7,802 bases of DNA from Sphingobacteriales bacterium (GTDB lineage: Bacteria; Bacteroidota; Bacteroidia; Chitinophagales; Chitinophagaceae), in NCBI GenBank assembly GCA_024640385.1, contig JAHEFC010000182.1:1-7802 (forward strand), written 5' to 3'. The number at the start of each line of letters is the position of its first letter. The stretch's first letter is position 1. Under the pieces are notes generated by a model, which saw only the letters and a list, made by a program, of their open reading frames with translations, made no database searches and was not told the DNA's origin. Both the position numbers and the translations under genes were made by a program. Shown here one piece after another: positions 1 through 6,288 of the stretch.

Positions 1-1505
1 GAAGGTGTAATGGTGATCGAAGCGGGTATCGCAATATTGTCGAAACCATCTATCCGCATCACTTCTTCAGCAATATCGGCAGGCAGGCTGACATCCGTTT
101 TATGGAGAGGAACAGCTACCGTTATGTCATCTTTCGTTTCATTGGTTATTTCGAATCCCAGTGAAAGCAATACATCTTTCACTGTTTCGGGATCATACGG
201 TTTGCCGCTGATCTTTCTCAGATAGCTGTAACTAGTGGTAATGGATTTACCCACTGCAGGCTGGGGATAAACATCGATGATCTCCGATGCCACCTGTCCC
301 CCTGCCAGCTCCACAATCAGTTGCGCAGCCCGTTTCAGAACGTTGACCGTATTACCGATGTCAATTCCTTTTTCAAAATGCGTGGCAGCATCTGTTCTGA
401 GATTATGCCTGAAAGATGTTTTCCGGATCATACCGGGATTGAAAAAAGCACTTTCAAGGAAGATATTGGTGGTAGTATCACTCACCCCGCTGTATTTGCC
501 GCCAAATACCCCGGCAATGCACATGGGCTCGCTGTTGCCTCCGCAGATGATCAGGTCGTCCCTGTCTAATTTCCGCTCTTTGTCGTCCAATGAAAGAAAA
601 GAGGTGCCGGAAGGAAGTGTTTTTACGATCACCGCTTTATTGCTGATCCTGTCTGCATCAAAGGCATGCAGGGGCTGTCCCGTTTCGTGCAACACGAAAT
701 TGGTGATGTCTACGATATTGTTGATGGGACGTATACCTGCCGCCTTCAGTTTTTTGGCAAGCCAGGACGGTGAAGGCGCGATCCTGACCCCTGTAATGGC
801 GAGACCCGAATAACGCGGACATCCTTCAGCATCTTCCACACTAACGGTGATGTTTAAACGATTGCCAGTGGGCTTCAGTTCTTCTTTTGGATAAGGCGAT
901 CTTACAGTATAGGTTTTATGTTCATGGTGGCTGAGGTAGGCGCAGATATCACGTGCCACACCCAGATGGCTCATCGCGTCGCTCCGGTTTGGAGTGAGTC
1001 CTATCTCGAAAATATGATCTTCATGGGGATCGAAATAGGCCGCAGCGCTGGTGCCCGGCACGGCCGAGGGGTCCAGTACCATGATCCCTTCATGCGAACT
1101 GCCCAGCCCTATTTCATCTTCCGCGCATATCATGCCATGACTTTCAACACCCCTGATCTTGGCCACCCGCATGGTAAGCGGATCTCCGGTGATGGGATTG
1201 ATCGTGGCGCCCACTGGGGCCACTACAACTTTTTGTCCTGCTGCCACATTAGGTGCGCCGCAGACGATCGAAAGAGGTTCTCCTGAACCGATATTCACTT
1301 TGGTCAGGGTCAGCTTGTCTGCATTGGGATGTTTTTCGGTATGAAGTACTTCCCCGATCACAAGCCCGGCAAGTCCGCCTTTGACCTCTTCATATTTTTC
1401 GAGTTTTTCCACTTCCAGCCCGATAGAATTCAGAATGGAAGAAATCTTTTCGGGGTCCAGTTCAACGGGAAGGTAATCCAGCAGCCACTTGTAAGAGATC
1501 GTCAT
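1..1505 (-). CDS. pheT: Phenylalanyl-tRNA synthetase beta subunit, N-terminal 501 codons (3' end beyond window)
   Basis: The beta subunit of the cytosolic alpha2-beta2 enzyme that charges tRNA-Phe. I translated the minus strand through the whole span and it stays open for 501 codons with no frameshift. The family is usually about 800 residues, so roughly the last 300 (catalytic-like core and C-terminal anticodon-binding domain) lie outside. The start MTISYKWLLDYLP is the family's usual N terminus. Residues about 42-155 form the EMAP/OB-type tRNA-binding domain (HPNADKL near 59-65, CGAPN near 82-86, KIRGVESHGMICAEDEIGLG around 116-135). The B3/B4 editing-type domain follows (PINNIVDITNFV at 260-271, ETGQPLHAFD at 274-283, RTDAATHFEKGID at 370-382). 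The B5 domain closes the visible part (ADIAEEVMRIDGFDNI at 476-491). The catalytic partner pheS is not in the window. A well-matched -7 element lies 27 bp upstream of the ATG. The identification is very secure. Confidence 0.97.
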   Translation of the reverse strand, partial: MTISYKWLLDYLPVELDPEKISSILNSIGLEVEKLEKYEEVKGGLAGLVIGEVLHTEKHPNADKLTLTKVNIGSGEPLSIVCGAPNVAAGQKVVVAPVGATINPITGDPLTMRVAKIRGVESHGMICAEDEIGLGSSHEGIMVLDPSAVPGTSAAAYFDPHEDHIFEIGLTPNRSDAMSHLGVARDICAYLSHHEHKTYTVRSPYPKEELKPTGNRLNITVSVEDAEGCPRYSGLAITGVRIAPSPSWLAKKLKAAGIRPINNIVDITNFVLHETGQPLHAFDADRISNKAVIVKTLPSGTSFLSLDDKERKLDRDDLIICGGNSEPMCIAGVFGGKYSGVSDTTTNIFLESAFFNPGMIRKTSFRHNLRTDAATHFEKGIDIGNTVNVLKRAAQLIVELAGGQVASEIIDVYPQPAVGKSITTSYSYLRKISGKPYDPETVKDVLLSLGFEITNETKDDITVAVPLHKTDVSLPADIAEEVMRIDGFDNIAIPASITITP

Positions 1506-1532
1506 ATAAAATGAAGGAATTTTGACTTCGCG

Positions 1533-1540
1533 CAAAGATA
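1533..1540 (-). promoter_or_regulatory. Probable pheT promoter, -7 element
   Basis: Read on the minus strand this is TATCTTTG, a perfect match to the Bacteroidota -7 consensus TAnnTTTG. It lies 27 bp upstream of the pheT ATG, which would give a leader of about 20 nt. The -33 box is weak: the best upstream T-rich match (TTTTC on the minus strand, around 1563-1567) is about 22 bp away. Confidence 0.55.
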
Positions 1541-1757
1541 ACCAAATGACCCTAAGAAGCGCGAAAAGCCCTGAAACCCCATACTGTAGGTTGCCGGCAT
1601 CCACCAAAAAAATGCCCTTAATTATTTAAGCACAGGGATTGTGAACAAGGCCGGGAATGCTCTGAGAAAATTTCCTAATTTGTGGAAAGACCTGCATTGG
1701 TTGTTAAGAAACCGGGGTTTATGGTGGAAAACAGGGTGAATGACCGCTTAATAACTA

Positions 1758-1784
1758 TTCCCTAACTAAAATTTTTTTAGGGAA
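1758..1784. repeat. Palindrome TTCCCTAA-N11-TTAGGGAA upstream of dnaB
   Basis: Two perfect 8-bp inverted arms (1758-1765 and 1777-1784) flank an 11-bp A/T-rich centre. Three more central A-T pairs could form. It sits about 107 bp upstream of the dnaB ATG, just upstream of the candidate dnaB -7 element. It could be a repressor operator or a weak hairpin. No regulator can be assigned from sequence. Confidence 0.45.
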
Positions 1785-1796
1785 ATATATAGAGGT

Positions 1797-1804
1797 TAAA
1801 TTCG
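1797..1804 (+). promoter_or_regulatory. Weak candidate dnaB promoter, -7 element
   Basis: TAAATTCG differs from TAnnTTTG at one position. The T-run at 1772-1778 lies about 18-20 bp upstream, where a -33 TTTG would be expected, but it lacks the G. If real, the dnaB leader would be about 80 nt. No better match was found between here and the ATG. Confidence 0.25.
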
Positions 1805-1890
1805 CCGCCCGACTTTCGCTGACATTCCTCAAACACGAATGGTAAGCAAAGCTGCAGGATATTACTCTAACCTTTTTTTGCTTTAAATAA

Positions 1891-3450
1891 ATGGACCTTA
1901 CTAATGTAAACCGTGACCGGAAAAGCAGGCAACAGAAACGATCCTATGATCTGAGTACCCTGGTTTACGGCAAGATCCCGCCCCAGTCCAAAGAGCTCGA
2001 AGAGGCTGTTCTGGGCGCCATCATGCTGGAGAAATCCGCTTTTGATACCGTAGTGGAGATGCTGAAGCCCGAGTGTTTCTATGTGGATGCCCACCAGCGG
2101 ATCTACCGGGCCATGCAGGCCCTGGCTGCCAAAAACAGCCCCATTGACCTGCTAACGGTTGTGGAAGAGCTCAAGACCAAATCGGAACTTGATATTGTTG
2201 GTGGTCCATACTTCGTGACCAAGCTGACCAATTTCGTGGTTTCTTCCGCCAATATAGAAACCCACTGCCGCATCATCCTGCAGAAATTCATCCAGCGCGA
2301 ATTGATCCGGATCAGTGGCGAGATCATCGGTGAAGCGTATGAAGACAGCACTGACGTATTCGATCTGCTCGATGATGCTGAATCAAAACTTTTTGAGATC
2401 ACTAACAATCACCTCCGTAAGAATTTCGATTCGATCGACAGGGTATTGGTGAGAACCATACAGCGCATTGAAGACATGCGCAACCGACAGGAAGATGTTA
2501 CCGGTGTACCCAGCGGTTTTGCTACGTTGGACAGGGTCACTTACGGCTGGCAGAAATCGGATCTGATCATCCTGGCCGCAAGGCCTTCAGTGGGTAAAAC
2601 AGCATTCGCCCTGAACCTGGCCCGTAATGCGGCGCTCCATCCTACCAAACCCACTCCTGTAGCGGTGTTCAGCCTTGAGATGAGCGCGGGCCAGCTGGTA
2701 CAGAGGATACTGTCTGCCGAAAGCGAGATCTGGCTGGAAAAGATCTCACGTGGTAAGATGGAAGATCATGAGATGCAGCAACTTTATAAAAAAGGCATTC
2801 AACGGCTTTCAACGGCTCCCATATTCATAGATGATTCAGCGGCGCTGAACATTTTCGAATTGCGCGCGAAATGCCGCAGGCTGGTGCAGAAACATGGAGT
2901 GGGCCTGGTGCTGATAGACTATTTGCAATTGATGAGTGGCACCAGCGAGAACAGGAATACCAACCGCGAACAGGAGATCAGTACCATCTCCCGGAACCTG
3001 AAAGGACTTGCGAAAGAACTTGATATTCCCATCATCGCACTTTCCCAGTTGAGTCGTGAAGTGGAGAAACGTAAAGAAGGCAACAAGATGCCCCAGTTGA
3101 GTGACCTCCGTGAATCGGGCGCCATTGAACAGGATGCGGACATGGTCATGTTTTTGTACAGGCCGGAGTATTACGAAATGCAAACCAATGAATTTGGTGA
3201 AAGTACCAAAGGTGAAACCATAGTGAGGATAGCCAAGCACCGTAATGGTTCGCTGGAAACCATCAAACTGCGCGCTTTGCTGCACATCCAGAAATTCCTG
3301 GATGGAGAAGAAGGCGGCGGTCCGGGCCTGCCTCCGCAGGGCGGAAGCTGGAAACCCGTGAGTGATGTGGACGGGCCTAAATTATACATCCAGAAAGGCA
3401 GTAAGATGAATGACCTGCCGTTCAGCGACGACGAAGACCAACCATTTTAA
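1891..3450 (+). CDS. dnaB: Replicative DNA helicase DnaB
   Basis: The hexameric 5'-3' helicase that unwinds DNA at the replication fork. At 519 residues it is slightly longer than the roughly 470-residue E. coli protein because of an N-terminal basic leader and a C-terminal tail. The N-terminal primase-interaction domain covers about residues 25-130 (PPQSKELEEAVLGAIMLE at 30-47). The RecA-like ATPase domain begins near 200. It has Walker A ARPSVGKT (230-237), SLEM (261-264), Walker B LVLIDYLQL (339-347), the DLRESGAIEQDAD segment (405-417), the probable arginine finger in FLYRPEYY (R424), and IAKHRNG (447-453). The tail after about 472 is glycine/proline-rich, then acidic (SDDEDQPF). No intein interrupts the Walker A region, a common insertion site in this gene. 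The ATG gives the usual Bacteroidota start MDLTN, with no Shine-Dalgarno sequence. rsmE follows after 9 bp. Confidence 0.97.
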   Translation: MDLTNVNRDRKSRQQKRSYDLSTLVYGKIPPQSKELEEAVLGAIMLEKSAFDTVVEMLKPECFYVDAHQRIYRAMQALAAKNSPIDLLTVVEELKTKSELDIVGGPYFVTKLTNFVVSSANIETHCRIILQKFIQRELIRISGEIIGEAYEDSTDVFDLLDDAESKLFEITNNHLRKNFDSIDRVLVRTIQRIEDMRNRQEDVTGVPSGFATLDRVTYGWQKSDLIILAARPSVGKTAFALNLARNAALHPTKPTPVAVFSLEMSAGQLVQRILSAESEIWLEKISRGKMEDHEMQQLYKKGIQRLSTAPIFIDDSAALNIFELRAKCRRLVQKHGVGLVLIDYLQLMSGTSENRNTNREQEISTISRNLKGLAKELDIPIIALSQLSREVEKRKEGNKMPQLSDLRESGAIEQDADMVMFLYRPEYYEMQTNEFGESTKGETIVRIAKHRNGSLETIKLRALLHIQKFLDGEEGGGPGLPPQGGSWKPVSDVDGPKLYIQKGSKMNDLPFSDDEDQPF

Positions 3451-3459
3451 GATCTCCTG

Positions 3460-4170
3460 ATGGGCCTTCCTTTTTTCTATGCTCCCGGGCTTACGCATGA
3501 TTCAGTATCTCCGGAGCTGGATGAAGAAACCATGCGTCATATAGCGCAGGTATTGAGGATGAAGGCAGGCGATGAACTGAAACTGACCAACGGCCTGGGG
3601 CTTACTGCCAGGGCATCTGTTGCTACAGTTTCCAAAAAAAACTGCACCGTCAGCGTAATTGATGTTGAACAGACAATGCCGGTTCAGCACAGGATCACCA
3701 TTGCGATCTCGCCTTTAAAAAATCCTTCCCGTTTCGAATGGTTCCTGGAAAAATCTGCTGAATCCGGTGTGGCTAAGGTCGTACCCCTGATCTGCAGCAG
3801 GACAGAAAAGCAGCATATCAAAAAAGAAAGATGGAACAGCATACTGGTGAGCGCGATGCTGCAGAGCCAACAGTCATGGCTAACCGAATTGGGAGACGCA
3901 GAGGCATTCATTAAATTCATATCGGGAAGAACCGAGACACAGAGATATATTGCGCATTGCATGGAAGGTGAAAAGCCAGAGCTCCAGCAACTGGTGGAAA
4001 AACATCACCAGTCTTCCCTGATACTGATCGGGCCGGAGGGGGACTTCACCCCTGAAGAAGTAGAGCTGGCAGTTGATGCAGGTTACCAGCCAGTCTCATT
4101 GGGCAGTACTAGATTAAGAACAGAAACGGCGGGGATCACCGCAGCGGTGTTGTTGACACACGCAGTTTAA
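3460..4170 (+). CDS. rsmE: 16S rRNA (uracil(1498)-N(3))-methyltransferase RsmE
   Basis: A SAM-dependent SPOUT-class enzyme that methylates N3 of U1498 in 16S rRNA on the assembled 30S subunit. The length (236 residues) is normal for the family. Residues about 1-70 form the PUA-like RNA-binding domain (HIAQVLRMKAGDEL at 27-40). The trefoil-knot catalytic domain starts near 75 with ISPLKNPSRFEWFLEKSAESGV (83-104, family signature K and E positions present). It ends with the SAM-binding motifs LIGPEGDFTPEE (189-200) and SLGSTRLRTETA (213-224). The gene is 9 bp downstream of dnaB and so probably belongs to the same transcript. Its TAA stop is part of the long terminator-like hairpin that follows. 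Confidence 0.95.
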   Translation: MGLPFFYAPGLTHDSVSPELDEETMRHIAQVLRMKAGDELKLTNGLGLTARASVATVSKKNCTVSVIDVEQTMPVQHRITIAISPLKNPSRFEWFLEKSAESGVAKVVPLICSRTEKQHIKKERWNSILVSAMLQSQQSWLTELGDAEAFIKFISGRTETQRYIAHCMEGEKPELQQLVEKHHQSSLILIGPEGDFTPEEVELAVDAGYQPVSLGSTRLRTETAGITAAVLLTHAV

Positions 4171-4242
4171 ATAGTTAGATAGTTAGTCAGGGAGATAGAG
4201 AGCCTTTCTCTCTATCTCCCTGACTAACTATCTAACTATTTA
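4168..4242. terminator. Long perfect hairpin between convergent rsmE and terC (35-bp arms, 5-nt loop)
   Basis: The arms 4168-4202 and 4208-4242 are perfect reverse complements, separated by the loop CCTTT. The left arm contains the rsmE stop codon. The right arm ends 1 bp before the terC stop. The left arm carries ATAGTTAG twice in tandem (4171-4178, 4179-4186), mirrored as CTAACTAT at 4224-4231 and 4232-4239, plus a GGGAGATAGAGAG block. Position and symmetry suggest a bidirectional transcription terminator. Neither side has a proper T-tract, so it is not a textbook rho-independent terminator and may act as an RNA 3'-end stabiliser or be a REP-like repeat. Confidence 0.75.
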
Positions 4243-4243
4243 T

Positions 4244-5056
4244 CTAATGCGCCTGATCATCGGAGTTCACCATTTCTCTCGCCTGCAAAATGGGTTCCCG
4301 GAGCTGGATAGGCTTTCTTTCTTTTTCTTTCTTGCGCATCCAGAGATTCAACAGTTCCACACCAAATGAGAAGGCCATGGCGAAATAGATATATCCCTTA
4401 TCAATATGACTTCCGTGGATCGGATCAAGTCCTTCGAAGAAAAGGCTGAAGCCCACCATCAGCAGAAATGAAAGTGCCAGCATTTTCAACGTTGGATGTT
4501 TATGAATGAAGGCAGATATTTTGCCTGAGAACAGGAACATGATGATCATGGCGATGATCACGGCAACGATCATGATCTCCACATGCCGGGCCATGCCAAC
4601 GGCGGTGATGATGCTGTCGAATGAGAACACCATATCCACTAAAATGATCTGACCCACAATAGCTGCGAACGAATCGGATCTTGCCTTGATATCTTCAGGA
4701 TGCTCTTCACCTTCCAGTTTGTTATGGATCTCCTTGACGGTTTTATAGATCAGGAACAATCCGCCCGCCAGCATGATCAGGTTGCGCAGATTGAAGGCCA
4801 GGTGCCTCTCGCCCCAGTTGATCCCGAACAGTTCTTTGTTGCCATTGTTCACCAGCCATCCCAAACCAACAAGCAAAACAATACGTACCGCAATTCCCAG
4901 TATCATCCAGAGCCTGCGGGCTTTAAGCTTTTGTTTTTCGTCCAGCCTTCCCATCAGGATCGAAACAAAGATCACGTTGTCTATACCCAGCACGATCTCG
5001 AGCGTGGCCAGGGTGATCAGGCTGATGAGGGCGTCTATGTTGAATAAGTGTTCCAT
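4244..5056 (-). CDS. TerC-family integral membrane protein
   Basis: An inner-membrane protein of the TerC/Alx superfamily. Characterised members export manganese or help load metal onto secreted enzymes, and the family is named from tellurite resistance. The substrate here is not determined. The 270-residue protein has about seven hydrophobic segments (roughly 8-30, 49-69, 92-106, 130-150, 161-178, 189-207, 222-239). It has the two family signatures with membrane acidic residues, LEIVLGIDNVIF (19-30) and DMVFSFDSI (141-149), and a late FGVELLN (231-237). The C-terminal tail is highly charged. I chose the ATG giving MEHLFNIDAL, because homologues begin there and a strong -7 element lies 17 bp upstream. 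A longer frame starts at 5086 (280 residues), but that start would lie upstream of the predicted transcription start. It converges with rsmE. pyrD lies upstream on the same strand, but a hairpin and this promoter suggest separate transcription. Confidence 0.9.
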   Translation of the reverse strand: MEHLFNIDALISLITLATLEIVLGIDNVIFVSILMGRLDEKQKLKARRLWMILGIAVRIVLLVGLGWLVNNGNKELFGINWGERHLAFNLRNLIMLAGGLFLIYKTVKEIHNKLEGEEHPEDIKARSDSFAAIVGQIILVDMVFSFDSIITAVGMARHVEIMIVAVIIAMIIMFLFSGKISAFIHKHPTLKMLALSFLLMVGFSLFFEGLDPIHGSHIDKGYIYFAMAFSFGVELLNLWMRKKEKERKPIQLREPILQAREMVNSDDQAH

Positions 5057-5073
5057 ATCAGAATTTGGTGTGG

Positions 5074-5081
5074 CAAATATA
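5074..5081 (-). promoter_or_regulatory. Probable terC promoter, -7 element
   Basis: Read on the minus strand this is TATATTTG, a perfect TAnnTTTG match. It lies 17 bp upstream of the chosen terC ATG, implying a leader of about 10 nt. No good -33 TTTG is found at the usual spacing, since that stretch is occupied by the edge of the adjacent hairpin. It supports the ATG at 5056 over the in-frame start at 5086. Confidence 0.5.
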
Positions 5082-5100
5082 TTCAAACCAAGGCGAGAGA

Positions 5101-5165
5101 CGGGAGGCGAGAGGCGAAAGGAGTTGTTGCAAAAAAATCTCTCGCCTTTCGCCTCTCACCTTTCG
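5101..5165. terminator. Imperfect long hairpin between pyrD and terC, built from 14-bp repeats
   Basis: The arm 5106-5121 (GGCGAGAGGCGAAAGG) pairs with 5145-5160 with one C-A mismatch (5108/5158). Pairing extends outward to 5101/5165 with two G-T wobbles. The loop of 23 bases contains seven A's (5131-5137), which are seven T's on the coding strand of pyrD. It begins 5 bp downstream of the pyrD stop, so it probably terminates pyrD transcription. The T-run lies in the loop rather than after the stem, which is unusual. Confidence 0.6.
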
Positions 5166-5168
5166 CCT
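5141..5168. repeat. Tandem 14-bp direct repeat in right hairpin arm
   Basis: CTCGCCTTTCGCCT (5141-5154) is followed directly by CTCACCTTTCGCCT (5155-5168), matching at 13 of 14 positions. Reverse-complement, more diverged 14-mers begin AGGCGAGAG in the left arm at 5091 and 5105. The hairpin therefore seems to consist of a duplicated unit plus its inverted copy. Confidence 0.65.
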
Positions 5169-5169
5169 G

Positions 5170-6204
5170 CTACTTAAGTCCTTCACATATCTTCTTAACG
5201 ATCCCCGGTCCTTCATAAATGAACCCCGTCCATACCTGCACCAGTGTTGCACCCTGATCCAGTTTTTGTTTAGCATCAGCACTGGTGAAGATGCCGCCGG
5301 AACCGATCAGCGGGATATTTCCGCCCGTATGTTCGTGCAGGAATTTCAATACTTCGTTCGACTTGTTCTGCAGAGGTCTTCCACTGAGCCCGCCTGCACC
5401 GATCCTATCTGATTGCGTTCTGGATATATCAGACAATCCTTCTCTTGATATGGTTGTATTGGTGGCCACCAATCCGTCCAGTTTCAGTGCAAGCGCCAGC
5501 GAACAGATATCGGAAAGCTGGCCTTCAGTCAAGTCCGGCGCTATTTTGAGCAGCAGGGGTTTTGGCCTGGCATATTTCACGTTATCGTGCTGCAGAGCTT
5601 TGAAGATCTTCTGCAGCGCATCTTTTTCCTGCAATTCACGCAGGCCAGGGGTATTGGGTGAGCTGACATTCACCACGAAATAATCAACTTCATTGTGCAG
5701 TGCGTTGAAGCTTTTCACATAGTCTGTCCAGGCTTCCTCATTCGGGGTCTGTTTGTTCTTCCCGATATTTCCGCCCACGATCATCCTGGAATCGGTGTTG
5801 CGATTTCTCCATGCTTTCAATCGGGTAGAAACTATGTTCATGCCATCGTTATTAAATCCCATCCTGTTGATGATGGCTTTATCTGCAGGGAGGCGGAATA
5901 ACCTGGGTTTATCATTGCCGGCCTGCGGCAGGGGGGTCACCGTGCCGATCTCCACATGGCCGAATCCCAGTACATCTAATATGTCCAGGTAAGTCGCATT
6001 CTTGTCAAAACCGGCCGCCAGGCCTACAGGATTGGAAAAATGAAGGCCAAAGCAGTTTACCGGCAGCTCTGCAGGTTTGAATTGCTGTTTCAGCAAAGCC
6101 TTCAGGCCCGGAACCCCGCAGGCTATTTTGAAACTTTGCATCGAGAGGCCGTGTACCTTCTCCGCATCGAACCGGAACAGGAAATCCCTGATAGTTTTGT
6201 ACAT
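5170..6204 (-). CDS. pyrD: Dihydroorotate dehydrogenase (quinone), class 2
   Basis: An FMN enzyme that oxidises dihydroorotate to orotate in pyrimidine synthesis and passes electrons to membrane quinone. At 344 residues it is close to the roughly 336-residue E. coli enzyme. The N-terminal helical extension (about 1-45, MYKTIRDFLFRFDAEKVH) is the membrane and quinone-binding feature that separates class 2 from cytosolic class 1 enzymes. The TIM barrel carries GLAAGFDKNA (61-70), NRMGFNNDG (113-121), NVSSPNTPGLR (179-189, Ser182 in the place of the class 2 catalytic serine), KIAPD (220-224), TNTT (248-251), GAGGLSGRPL (269-278), GSGGI (301-305) and VQVWTGFIYEGP (322-333). All expected residues are present. 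The ATG start fits the conserved N terminus. The gene is divergent from the thiolase gene. No other pyr gene is nearby. Confidence 0.96.
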   Translation of the reverse strand: MYKTIRDFLFRFDAEKVHGLSMQSFKIACGVPGLKALLKQQFKPAELPVNCFGLHFSNPVGLAAGFDKNATYLDILDVLGFGHVEIGTVTPLPQAGNDKPRLFRLPADKAIINRMGFNNDGMNIVSTRLKAWRNRNTDSRMIVGGNIGKNKQTPNEEAWTDYVKSFNALHNEVDYFVVNVSSPNTPGLRELQEKDALQKIFKALQHDNVKYARPKPLLLKIAPDLTEGQLSDICSLALALKLDGLVATNTTISREGLSDISRTQSDRIGAGGLSGRPLQNKSNEVLKFLHEHTGGNIPLIGSGGIFTSADAKQKLDQGATLVQVWTGFIYEGPGIVKKICEGLK

Positions 6205-6288
6205 GGCTGCGAAGATAAAATGATTTAACTGGTTGTTTCTGCAACTAATTGTGATTTTATTTACCTTAGAGGATATAAATCTTTGGTT
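6205..6288. promoter_or_regulatory. Divergent pyrD/thiolase promoter region (84 bp)
   Basis: This short AT-rich gap must hold the promoters of both divergent genes. On the minus strand TATCTTCG (6210-6217) is one mismatch from TAnnTTTG but lies only 5 bp before the pyrD ATG. On the plus strand AATCTTTG (6278-6285) is one mismatch away but lies only 3 bp before the thiolase ATG. TACCTTAG (6262-6269), also one mismatch, is better placed for the thiolase. None has a clear -33 partner, so exact promoters are unresolved. Confidence 0.35.

Larger units (their letters stand above)
1506..1890. other. Divergent pheT/dnaB intergenic region (385 bp)
   Basis: A non-coding gap between divergently transcribed pheT and dnaB. 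It holds the pheT -7 element, an 8-bp-arm palindrome and a weak candidate dnaB promoter, described separately. The only ATG-initiated frames I followed inside it are tiny (the longest, at 1721-1765, has 14 codons) and resemble no gene I know. I found no tRNA-like cloverleaf or convincing DnaA-box cluster. The dnaB-proximal part is AT-rich, with runs of A and T around 1767-1778 and 1871-1879. Confidence 0.6.

Noticed and set aside
10..1514. Several plus-strand open frames (for example 277-813 and 918-1286)
   Set aside because: They lie opposite the pheT coding frame, which I translated continuously on the minus strand with clear family motifs. The plus-strand products resemble nothing known.
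1620..1745. Possible DnaA boxes or replication origin near dnaB (TGTGGAAA-like words)
   Set aside because: No 9-mer matches TTATNCACA well and there is no cluster, so an origin is not supported.
1721..1765. Possible 14-codon leader peptide (MVENRVNDRL...) before dnaB
   Set aside because: It is too short to judge, has no promoter or attenuator structure fitting it, and ends inside the palindrome arm. A chance frame is more likely.
2578..2603. Possible intein or insertion at the DnaB Walker A site
   Set aside because: The motif is uninterrupted and the flanking residues are continuous with the family.
2836..3285. Minus-strand open frame of 149 codons within dnaB
   Set aside because: It is antisense to the conserved DnaB ATPase core, and its composition is that of a complement shadow.
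4244..5056. Tellurite-resistance cassette
   Set aside because: Only a lone TerC-family gene is present. No terZ/terD/terE-type neighbours are seen, so a ter operon is not supported.
5065..5412. Plus-strand open frame crossing the 14-bp repeat hairpin
   Set aside because: It spans the terC promoter, the hairpin and the pyrD 3' end in antisense, with no recognisable domain or upstream promoter.
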